DNA from: Cannabis sativa
Lineage: Eukaryota; Streptophyta; Magnoliopsida; Rosales; Cannabaceae
Direction of reading: 5' to 3'
Assembly: GCF_029168945.1 (NCBI RefSeq)
Contig: NC_083602.1
Span: 43,275,442-43,339,441, forward strand
Length of the DNA: 64,000 nt
Shown here piece by piece: positions 29,697 to 40,037 of this stretch; position 1 is the first letter of the stretch, and every line of letters begins with the position of its first letter. The notes beneath the pieces are model-generated. The model worked only from the letters and a program-made list of their open reading frames with translations, made no database searches and was not told where the DNA came from. Position numbers and translations under genes: made by a program.

Positions 29697-30329
29697 TTAA
29701 TCGTACGTCAACCTTCTATGGGAGGGTGGTTCGAGTTCGACGGGCAGCATAGCTTCATAACCGTATGCCATTGAGAATGGTGTCTGACCGGTTGTTATTT
29801 TTCCCGTTGTACGGTATGACCATAGAACTTCGGGGAGTTCTTCCGGCCAATTTCCTTTGGCATCTTCAAGCTTCTTCTTTAGTGTGTCCTTCACGGTCTT
29901 ATTGACTGCTTCAACTTGACCATTTGCTTGGGGATGTGCCACTGCGGAAAAGCTTTTGATGATGCCATGGTTCGCGCAAAAATCAGTGAAAGATTGGCTG
30001 TCGAACTGCTTGCCGTTGTCCGAAACTATTTTATACGGTAGTCCAAACCGGCATATGATGTTCTTCACTATAAAGTCTTGAACCTTCTTTGATGTGATAG
30101 TTGCGAGTGGTTCGGCTTCAGTCCACTTAGTAAAGTAGTCGACTACTACCACCGCGTACTGCACTCCGCCTTTACCTTTAGGTAATTGTCCGATTAGGTT
30201 AATTCCCCAGATGGCAAAGGGCCACGGACTTTGCATTTGTGTCAGCTCATTGGGCGGAGCTCTTGGTGTCTTTGAAAATCTCTGGCATTTGTCGCACTTC
30301 TTGACATAAGCTTTCGAATCTTCGATCAT
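29697..30329 (-). pseudogene. gypsy integrase core (rve) segment
   Basis: Opens with the zinc-finger cysteines (KKCDKCQRFS), then WGINLIGQLPKGKGGVQYAV, VDYFTKWTEAEPL, SDNGKQF and HPQANGQVEAVNK. The second Asp (SDNG) and the Glu (GQVE) of the D-D-E triad are present, but the first Asp is Asn: AAC in ATT AAC CTA, where the family has GAC. That change alone should abolish strand transfer. The frame runs on through YRTTGKITTGQTPFSMAYG to a conserved end. Confidence 0.88.
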
Positions 30330-30679
30330 CGCCGCCGAAGTAGCCTTGCCTTAGAATTTTCTTTGATAAGCTCGTCCGCCGCATGATTTCCACAGAATCC
30401 GCCATGAACTTCATATAGAAGTTGTGCAGCTTCATTTGGTGTGACGCACCTGAGTAATGGCATTGAGAATCGTCTTCTGTACATGATCCCGTCTACGATG
30501 ATGTACCGTGCTGCCTTTCTTCTCATTTTCCGAGCTTCATTTCGGTTATTTGAGAGTTCCCCAGAGTTGAGATAGGCTGCTATTGGCGTCATCCAGTTCG
30601 GAGATGTGTCTATCATTTTGTTTTCTTCCGTGCCGGTGATGTTAGGCTCTTCAAGAAACTGGATCGGGACCAGGTTCAC
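30326..30679 (-). pseudogene. gypsy linker and integrase zinc domain
   Basis: Contains NWMTPIAAYL, ARYIIVDGIMYRRRFSMPLLRCV and the His pair of the H2C2 finger (EVHGGFCGNH); the Cys pair follows in the next frame. One or more frameshifts near 30330-30350 disrupt the join. Confidence 0.82.
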
Positions 30680-31035
30680 CTAGTCACTTATATTGTTGCT
30701 CGCCAATCGAGCTAGCGCATCTGCTGTTGTATTTTCCTCTCTTGGAATCGCTTTCGAGGCTATAGCTTTTGAATTGTGCAAGGCATCATGTATTTTGCTT
30801 AGATATGCTATCATTTTTTCTCCCCGAGCCTCGTATTCGCCAAATACATGATTTACCACTAGCTGTGAGTCACTGCAGATCTCCATGTGCTCAGCCTTCA
30901 TCTCCTTTGCTAGTTTGAGTCCAGCGATTACGGCTTCGTATTCGGCTTCATTGTTGGAGGCTTTGAATCCAAATTTGACCGCTGCATGCACGTGTTGCCC
31001 CCAGGTGTGACAAGGGCAATTCCTGCGCCGAATAG
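30680..31035 (-). pseudogene. gypsy RNase H domain, main part
   Basis: RNase H with KASNNEAEYEAVIAGLKLA (Glu), ICSDSQLVVNHV (Asp) and NTTADALARLAS (Asp). The first Asp, in LHVDGSA, is on the far side of the copia solo LTR (about 32925-32945). Removing the LTR and one AATAG joins ...VDGSA... to ...GAGIALVTPGG... and restores domain order. Confidence 0.85.
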
Positions 31036-32882
31036 TATTGGAAATTATTTTACCAGGATCTAGATTTACTACAAGTATGTTGGATTAACAACCTAATATG
31101 AATTCTAAAACAATGAAAATAAACACATATAAAGTTAAGAAAACCTTACAGTGGGTGTAGCGAAATAATATGACTCCTTCCATTCAGATCTCTAGCCCTT
31201 GATTCTTTTATGTAGCAGAGCATAATCAAGATCTGAATCTGGATCTTCTTTTCTCCTTCTTTGATGCAGAATTTCCATAGTCTTACATACTATGATTGAG
31301 GTACCACTTGATATGTGTGGGCACTACTCATCACTCAAGGGAATTGGAAATTTAGAGAGAAGAAAAGAGAGAGAGGGTGGCATGTGGCCTTTTCTGAAGG
31401 AAACAATGTGTGAAGTTGTGTGTTGTTTCCTGAAGCCATTACATTCTATTTGTAGAAAGCCCTCTAGGTTTAGGTTAGAATTGTGTGGCATTAAAATAAT
31501 GGAAAAATAAAATGGTAAAAGCCTATGCATAGTGGGCGGCCCATATAAGGAAATTTGGCCTCACTTTGCAACTTTCCCATTTTGTTATTTCTCATTCCTA
31601 TTTTCTCAAAAATGCCAATTTTCTAATTTAACCATTTAAATGCCAATTCTAATTAATTAATAACTTAAGAATAATTATTAAATAATATTGTAATTTAATA
31701 TATTTATTAATTTAGACATATAAAATATCTTAATTAATAAATAAACCTAGAATCTCTTTTCTTTACAATTTCGCCCTTGCTTAGTGAAAATTCATAAAGT
31801 AGACATAATCTAACTTTAGAATTATAATTGATTAATCAAAATCAATTAACTGAGTCTTACAAGCAGTATGGTCTCAACTAGTATGGGGACCATGGGTCTA
31901 TATAACCGAGCTTCCAATAAGTCGAACCGAATTTACCAAGTAAATTCCCTAACTTATTAATTCCTCATTGAATCCACACTTAGAACTTGGAATTGCACTC
32001 TCAGTCATATAGAACGCTCTATATGTTCCATGATATAGACACATCATTAGTTGTCCATTGTTATAACCCTAATGTGATCAATGATCCTCTATATAGATGA
32101 TTTACACTGTAAAGTGATTAAATTACCGTAACACCCTACAATGTATTTTATCCTAAAAACACTTAACCCTGTATAAATGATATTTCAACTAAGTGAAATG
32201 AGATCTCCACCATTTATTTTCGTTTGGTTAAGCTCGAAGGAAATCATCCTTTACTTTCTATTCGCCAGATAGAAGCTATAGATTCCATATTTATGTTAGC
32301 GCTCCCACTCAATTGCACTACCGTGTTCCCAAAATGTACGTATCACCCTGACCCAAAAGTAGGCTTAAATAACAAATCAAAGAACACAGATAACACTCTT
32401 GAGATTGAACCTAACCATATCAGGATTAAGATCATTTGATCAAGGATCAACAGGTGATATTGAATTGAACAGATATTACGGTAAGTTTTAATATATCTAA
32501 TCAAAGTTCAATATCGGTCCCTTCCGATGTATACTCCATACATCCGATACTGGTAAACTTAGACAATGTCTTGGAAAGGACATAACACTTTTCGAAGGTG
32601 TAAGAATACGCTGATTATACCATGTCAGTCTAAATCCAGTGTTCTGAAAAATCAGGGAATAAACTTTTGAACATATACTTAAGATTATATTCCACCGTGC
32701 CGACAACACTATAATCCTTAACAAACTCATATGTTCGGACTTTAAAAGAATTCATACATTATATACATATAATCATGAAATAAATCATGTGAACCATGCA
32801 AACATAAAATGTTATTTCGATCTTTATTAATAAGTAAATCGATTATATGAAATGAGTTTTATTTAGGGCATAAAACCCAACA
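31036..32882 (-). mobile_element. copia solo LTR inside gypsy RNase H
   Basis: A single 1847-bp family LTR in reverse orientation, bounded TATTGGAAATTATTTTACC (first base pair mutated from TG) and ACCCAACA, with AATAG on both sides (31031-31035 and 32883-32887). No internal sequence accompanies it, so it is the product of recombination between two LTRs after insertion. The sense TATA and GGC-rich motif are present but eroded. Confidence 0.93.
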
Positions 32883-32887
32883 AATAG

Positions 32888-33377
32888 TTGATCTCGTGGC
32901 CGATCCATCCACATGAAGCTTCCAGGCCGCCTTGTTTTCGTGTCGTTCGCCGTGGTGTTGGCACGGGATCGCATTCCGGATGCTTTCAGCTTTTCCCGTG
33001 CATTCCACAACAAAGTCTGGCCAAGGCTTGGCCTTTGATAGCCGTTCGGGGTTGGAAGTTGATTTCGCATCGCCCCAATTCCACCGCCCACTTGAGTAAT
33101 CACCCGCAGGCATCCGGCTTTTGCGCATTTGCCGTAGTGGTTGGTCGGTGTACACCCGAACGTAATGACCTTGAAATTAAGGTCTTAGCTTTCTTGTTGC
33201 TAAGATGAGGCAAGAGGGCGAGCCTTCTATCAACGGATATCACCTTCGACCTCAATGAGTCTTTTACCGATGTAATAGATCGGATGTTGGACGCCATCTT
33301 CTTCTCTCGATTAGTACGGCGCTTATGGCATGCTTTGTTATCGCTAGGTATGTCCCCGCTCCTCACCGTCCGCAGGT
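32888..33377 (-). pseudogene. gypsy RT connection / RNase H start
   Basis: Pieces in several frames: VYTDQPLRQM, a KPWPDFVVECT-like block (normally ALADFVVE) and AAWKLHVDGSATR at the LTR boundary. It encodes the region between reverse transcriptase and the second RNase H domain. Several frame changes occur within 300 bp. Confidence 0.75.
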
Positions 33378-33694
33378 TTAGAGAGGACGGGAGGTTTTGC
33401 GAGCCGTGCCTTTAGGTCTTGAAAGCTCTTTCACATTCTTCTGGCCATTCAAACTTTTTGTTTCCTCGCAGGATGTTGAAGAATGGGACACAATTATCCG
33501 TTGATTTTGACACGAATCCGCTAAGTGCGCGATTCGACCCGCTAGGCTTTGTACCTCTTTGGTTTTTGTTGGCGAGTTCATATCCGCGAGGGCTTGGATT
33601 TTTTTTCGCATTGGCTTCAATTCCTCGAGCGTTGACGATGAAGCCTAGAAACTTTCCCGAGCTGACTCCGAAGGAGCATTTTAGGGGATTCAGT
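33378..33694 (-). pseudogene. gypsy reverse transcriptase C-terminus
   Basis: LNPLKCSFGVSSGKFLGFIVNARGIEAN is the conserved end of a Ty3-gypsy RT (KCxFGxxxGxFLGxxV). Frameshifted SPTKTKEVQSLAGRIA and FFNILRGNKKFEWPEECERAF of the RNase H connection follow. Everything upstream of NNFQQLNP, including the RT catalytic core, is missing: a copia LTR begins at 33695. Confidence 0.85.
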
Positions 33695-34599
33695 TGTTGG
33701 AAATTATTTTGCAAGGATCTTAGATCTACTCACAAGTATGTTGATTAACATCCTAAATATGAACTTCTAAAACGATTATAAAATAAACACATATAAAGTA
33801 TGAGAAACCTTACATTGGGTTCAGCGGAATAAAATGTCTTCTTCCGTTCAGATCTCTAACCCTTGTATCCTTTCTGTTGCATAGTATTATCAAGATCTGA
33901 ACCTGGATCTCTTTCTCTCCTTTCTTTAGTGCTGGAACTCCTTCTTGTTGAATGTCTTTCTTCACGATCTTCCTCACTATGATTGAGGTATCACTTGATG
34001 TGTGTGGGCACTACTCTAACACTAAGAGGTTCGAACTTATTTAAGGAAGAAGAAGAGTATGAAGGTGGCGGCTAGTGGTTTAGAAAGAGAAGGGTCGTGT
34101 TTTTCTCGAAGGAAACCAAAAGTAAAAGTGTAAAGTTCCCCGAAGCCTTCACTATCTATTTATAACATTCCACATAGGGTTAGGTTTGAATTATTTGGCA
34201 TTAAAATAATGAAAATATCGTATGATAAAGCCTATAAAAGTGGCCGGCCATGGCTATATGGATTTGGGCCTCACTTTTTGCAATTTTGCAGTTTTATCAT
34301 ATCTGCATCTTATTTTCTCAAAAACGCCAATTTTCAAATTCAACCATTTAAAGCCAATTCTAACTATTTAATAACTATAAATAATTATTAAATAATATTT
34401 TCATTTATCATATTTATTAATTGAAACATACAAAGTATCATAATTAACAAATATGCCCTAAAAACTCTTTCATTACAATTTCGCCCTTACTGAGTGAGAA
34501 ATTCACAAATAGACATAGTCTAATTTGAGATAGTCTAATTTGAGAATTATAATTGAGTAATCAAAACCAATTAAATGAGTCTTAGAAGTAATATTGTCT
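33695..34599 (-). mobile_element. copia LTR piece, reverse orientation
   Basis: Starts TGTTGGAAATTATTTTGCAAGG within the gypsy RT and covers about the first half of a reversed LTR, including GGCCGGCC at about 34242. It stops mid-LTR where a plus-strand copia LTR begins. The remaining half was probably lost in the deletion that ends at 37779, so no closing duplication can be shown. Confidence 0.85.
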
Positions 34600-37500
34600 C
34601 GTTGGGTTTTATGCCCTAAATAAAACTCATTTCAATATAATCAGATTTACTTATTAATATAGATCGAAGTAACATTTACTGTTGCGTGGTTCACATGATT
34701 TGTTTCATGAATATATGTACATAATGTATAAATTCATCGAAACCCTTTTCACATACTTGATCCCGTTTATTGTCCCGTCAACACATTGGAAAGTAAACAT
34801 GACTATGTGAATAAAGTTTCCTAGATTTATTAGACACGTGGTTTTACCGATATGATAATCTACAACGTAGTTTACTTGCATTTGGAGAAATGCTATGTTC
34901 TTTCGAGAGCATTGGTTAAAGTAAAGCTCAAGGTTGGATGCATGGAGTATGCATCTAAGGGACCGATATTGAACTTTGACTTAGATTTATTAAACTTACC
35001 GTAATATCTATTCAAGTCAATATCGCCTAGTTGATCCTAGATCAAATGATCTTAATCCTATTATGATTAGGGTCAATCTCGTGAGGTTATTCGTGTTCTT
35101 TGATTTATTAGTTAAGCCTACTTTCGAGGTCGTGGTGATACGTACATTTTGGGAACACGGTAGTGCAATTGAGTGGGAGCGCTAACATAAACATGGAATC
35201 TATAGCTTCTATATGGCGAATAGTAAGTAAAGGATGATCTCCTTCGAGCTTGACGAAACGAAAATAAATGGTGGAGATCTCATTTCACATAAGCTGAAAT
35301 ATCATTTATACGGGTTAAGTGTTTTAAGGATTAAATACATTTTAGGGTGTAACGGTAATCTAATCCCTTTACAGTGTAGATCATTCATATGGAGGATCAT
35401 TGATCAAATTAGGATTATAACAATGGATAACTAATGATGTGTGTATATGGTGGAACACATAGAGCATTCTATATACTGAGAGTGCAATTCTAAGTTCTAT
35501 GCGTGGATTCAACGAAGAACTAATAAGTTAGTGAATTTTAGTAATAAATTCTTGATCTACTTATTGGAAGCTCGGTTATATAGACCCATGGTCCCCGCAC
35601 TAGTTGAGATAATATTGCTTGTAAGACTCATATAATTTGTTTTGATTAATCAATTATAATTCTCAATTTAGACTATGTCTATTTGTAAATTTTTCACTAA
35701 GTAAGGGCGGAATTGTAAAGAAAGAGTTTTGGAGGCATATTTGTTAATTATGATACTTTGTATGGTTCAATTGATAAATATGATAAATGACAATATTATT
35801 TAATAATTATTTATAGTTATGAAATAGTTCGAATTGGCATTTAAATAGTTGAATTTGAAAATTGGCGTTTTTGAGAAAATCGATGTAGAAAAGATAAAAC
35901 CGTAAAATTGCAAGAAGTGAGGCCCAAATCAACAGGGCATGGCCGGCCACTTTTGTAGGGTTTTCCCTCTGATATTTTCATGCCAAATAATTCAAACCTA
36001 ACCCTAGTGGAATGCTATAAATAGATAGTGAAGGCTTCAGGAAAATTACACTTTTCTTTCCGACTTTTCATTCGGAAAACCGAGCCTCTCTCTCCCTATC
36101 TTTAGTCGCCAACTTGCTCTCTTCCTTCCCTCTTCAATTTCGAAATTCTTATTGTTATAGTAGTGCCCACACACAGAAGTGATACCTAAATCATAGTGAA
36201 GAAGATCGTGAAGAAAGACTTTCAACAAGAAGGAGTTTCAAAGACTAAAGAATCCGAGAAATAGATCCAGGTTCGTATATTGATAATGCTCGCTACGTAA
36301 AGGAATCAAAGGCTAGATATCTCGAACGAAGGAGTCATATTATTCCGCCGCACCCAATGTAAGGTTTCCTAATCTTTATATTTGTTTATTTCATCGTTTT
36401 AGAAAGTTCATATTTAGGTGTTAATCAACATACTTGTAAGTAGATCTAAGATCCTAGTAAAATAATTTCCAACAACTGGCCTCAGAGACATGGTAATTAA
36501 TTTTCTTGCAAGAAATTTGGACTTTAAAACAATTGTTTGATGTTTTGGATGGTATCATGTTGTATTGAGTGTTATATGATGATTGATTGATGTTTGTGAA
36601 TTTTCGTGAAAAATAATTGAATATCTGTTTTTGGAATTATTTTTATTTGATAGTATGGAAAAAATTAAGCAAGTTACTTTTTTGCTCAATTTCGATTTAA
36701 TTTCAATTATTTATGATTTTTTTAAGTTTCGAAAAATATCGAGATCGAGCAATGTGACACGCACGCGAACAAGCCGCATGCACCCTCCAATGCGCGCGGG
36801 GACAAGATGCTTGGCATACCGTCCGTACATGTACTTCGCAAATTTTTTGTTTTTCTTCATTTTTTCATGCTATTTCATGGATTTAACTTCCGATTTTTTG
36901 TGTAGTTCTGTACTTATACATTTACTATTCCTAATTCAATTCTAATTATCATAATTAATTTAATTAATATTTTTTAAATTTAATTCATGATATTAGTGTA
37001 ATTTGAATTTGAAAAATAGTAAATATCTATCTTTTTCGCTTAATTATCTATCTTATTTTTCAATTTGATTATATCTTATCTTATATTGAAATTCAAGGTC
37101 GTATATTAAATTTTTTAAATTAATTTTTTTAAAATAATTTGAACTTATTTAAATTTAAAATAAGATAACTATAATCATGTAATTTTAAATAGATATAAGA
37201 TATTTTGCTAACTTTTAAATTTTTGTTATTTTATTTATTTAAATTACATTTAAAAATCCGAAAAAGATATTTATTTATCTTTTTTAATTTTTTATTTAAT
37301 TTTTATTCATAAAATAATATTAAAATTTTTAAAAAGTAGTTAGCAAATTTTGAAATGATATTTAGGTTGGTTGAAACCTAATTTTTCAAAATTGTAGGTT
37401 TAATTTTAAATATTATTTTATTAATTTCGAAAATTTTAAATTATATTTTATTTTTAAATTTTTATTTGAAAATTAAATATTTTTATTATTTAATTAATTT

Positions 37501-37779
37501 TTTCGAAATTATTTATTTAAAATTAAATAAATCTTTCATCCAACTATCCAGCTAACCTTGTTGCCGGAGATTGAGTTTTAGCTTGTTTGTATGTTTTTTA
37601 AAACCTATTATTGCTTGATTGCAAATAGCCATGGTTAACTTGTTGACTAGTCCAATGATCTGATTTTAACTCATGCCTCCCTTGGTCAAGTAAATAATTT
37701 GTAACAGGTATATTTACAATCTTCTTTCATCTATGTATGACCTAGCAACATGATATGATCCATCCAAATTGTGTGCCTG
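34600..37779 (+). mobile_element. copia element, 5' LTR and partial leader
   Basis: A plus-strand LTR (34600-36474, first base C instead of T: CGTTGGGTTTTATG), PBS TGGCCTCAGAGACATGGT (36477-36494) and 1.3 kb of leader. The GC island is at 36739-36840. The leader stops abruptly in GTGTGCCTG and is joined to the gypsy LTR remnant, so the rest of this copia element and most of the gypsy 5' part were removed by one deletion. Confidence 0.88.
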
Positions 37780-37894
37780 ACATGCCAGCGAGGCATCCCC
37801 GCTTCGGCATGTTGATCCGACTGTGTGCTCTAAGTAGATGCCACGTGTCACCATTCTCGTGATGCCACGTCAGAGTGCCAATTTTGGGATAACA
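37780..37894 (-). mobile_element. gypsy 5' LTR remnant
   Basis: 115 bp (ACATGCCAGCGAGGCATCC...GGGATAACA) matching about 24974-25088 of the other LTR, followed by the duplicated GAGTG. It is the outer end of the 5' LTR and proves that the gypsy element once closed here. Confidence 0.9.
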
Positions 37895-38115
37895 GAGTGA
37901 ATGAGTGAGTGCCCACACACATCAAGTGGTATCTCAATCATAGTGTGGAAGATCGTGAAGAATCCAACCAACAAGAAGGAGAGAAAGAGATCCAGGTTAA
38001 GATCTTGGTGATGCTCTGCTATAGAATGGAATCAAAAGCTAGAGATCTGAATGGAAGGAGTCATTATATTCCGCTGCACAAAATGTAAGGTTCTCTAAAC
38101 TTTATATGTCTTTAT
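37895..38115 (+). mobile_element. split copia LTR, piece 3 of 3
   Basis: Resumes the LTR interrupted at 24430: GAGTG, then AGTGCCCACACACATCAAG, AATCATAGTGTGGAAGATCG, and TTCCGCTGCACAAAATGTAAGG. It stops at TATATGTCTTTAT, about 110 bp short of a normal LTR end, where another LTR begins. Confidence 0.87.
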
Positions 38116-40037
38116 TGTTGGGTTTTGTGCCCTAAATAAAACCCATTACAATTTGATTGGTTATCAATTTAAGAGATTATTTGAACTAATTATGTTAACA
38201 TGTATTTTACATGCTTATGGTTTAATATATATTCAATATATACACAAAATTAGTTAAGTCCAGAACATATATTTATTTACAATTACAGTATTGTCAACAC
38301 AGTGGAATGTGATTGTGATTATATGATTCAAAAGACTAAGTTCCTATTTCATCAGTGTTTTGGATTTACACTAATGTGATAATTAGGGATGAAGTACACT
38401 TACACTTGGAGTAAGTGTTATGTTCTTTCCATGACATTGGTAAAGTATACTGGTTTCGAATGTATGGAGTATACATTGGACTGGACCGATATTGAACTTA
38501 GTCAAGATATTATAAACTTACCGCTGTATCTTTCAAAGTCAATATCACTAGTTGATCTTAGATTAAAAGAATCTGAATCTTGATATGCTTAGGCTCAACT
38601 CAAGAGTACTATTCATGTTCTTTGATTTATTAGTTAAGCCTACTTTTGGGTCAGGGTGATACGTATATTTTGGGAACATGATAGTATGACTGACTGGGAG
38701 CACTGAACATAAATATGGAATCTATAGCTTCTACTAGTGTATAGAAGTCAAGTGATGATTCCCTTCGAGCTTAGCTAAATAGAAGTAAATGGATGAGCTC
38801 TTGTTTCAATGACTATATCTTAGATCACTAAAACATCATTTACAGGTAGTTAAGTGCTTTAAAGGGCCAAATACAGTGAGGGGTGAGAACGGTAAATGTT
38901 ATCCCATCTCGATGTAAATCATCTATATAGAGGATCTTTGATCACATTAAGATTATAACAATGGTTAAATGAGATAGCATATCTATATCGTGGAACATAT
39001 AGAATGCTCTATATAAGTCTGAGAGTGCAATTCCAAGTTCTAAGAATAGATTCAACAAGGAATTAATAAGTTAGGGAATTTACTTGGTAAATCTTGCCTT
39101 CACTTATTGGAAGCTCAAAGCAATATAGATCCATGGTCCCTATTTTAGTTGAGACCATACTGTTTGTAAGACTCAATAATTGATTTATGATTAATCAATT
39201 ATAATTCTAAAAGTTAGACTATGTCTAATTTGTGAATTTTCACTAAGCAGGGTGAAATTGTAAAGAAAAGAGATTCTAGGTTTATTTATTAATTAAGAGA
39301 CTCTATATGTCTAATTAATAATTATATTAAATGACAATATTATTTAATAATCTATTTTAGTTATTAAATAATTAGTTTTGGCATTTAAATGGTTAGAATT
39401 GAAAAATTGGCATTTTTGGGAAACTAGAAATAAAATTGTGGAAACTGCAAAATCCAAGTGAGGCTCAATCACACCCATGGCCGGCCACTTGTGTGTGTAT
39501 TTCCCAATTATTATTTTGAATTTTAATGCCAAATTAATTACTAACCTAAACCTAGCAGTTATCTATAAATGGAAAGCGATGGCTCATACCAAATAAGGCA
39601 ATTAAGCAATTACTCAGTAATTCAGGAAACTGCCTCTTTCAAAAAGTTGAGCTTTCTTTTTCTCTATATATAGCCGCCCATCTCTTCTTCTTCTTCGATG
39701 ATCACAGCACACAAGAAAGATACAATTTCGAAATACTTAGTGAGAGAGTAGTGCCCACACACAAAGAAATGCGTACCTCAATCATAGATTGGAAGACCGT
39801 GAAGGATCAAATCCAAGAGAAGGACATTCGACTCGCATCTTGATTATACTCTGCAACAGAAAGGAATTAAGGGTTAGAAATCTGAGTGGAAGGAGACATA
39901 TTATTCCGCTGCACCCACTGTAAGGTTTCTCATACTTTATATGTGTTTACTTATTATCGTTTTAGAAATTCATATTTAGGTTGTTAATCAACATACTTTT
40001 GACTAGATCTAAGATCCTGGTAAAATTTATTCCAACA
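38116..40037 (+). mobile_element. copia 5' LTR (second subfamily)
   Basis: 1922 bp, TGTTGGGTTTTGTGCC...TTATTCCAACA. It contains GGCCGGCC near 39481 and CTATAAATGG (TATA) near 39551. The following PBS, TGGCACCAGAGCCATGGT at 40040-40057, is closer to the canonical initiator-Met PBS than in the first subfamily. Confidence 0.92.

Larger units (their letters stand above)
24431..37894 (-). mobile_element. Tat-type Ty3-gypsy element with nested copia insertions
   Basis: Minus-strand LTR retrotransposon flanked by GAGTG (24426-24430 and 37895-37899). The left, 3' LTR is complete; the right, 5' LTR survives only as its outer 115 bp. In sense order the remains are RT C-terminus, RNase H regions, integrase, then a plus-strand (antisense) gene, PPT and 3' LTR. 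The NNEAEYEA type of RNase H and the antisense gene suit the Tat lineage (for example Grande in maize); this assignment is inference. gag, protease and the RT N-terminus are gone, replaced by copia DNA. Confidence 0.88.
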
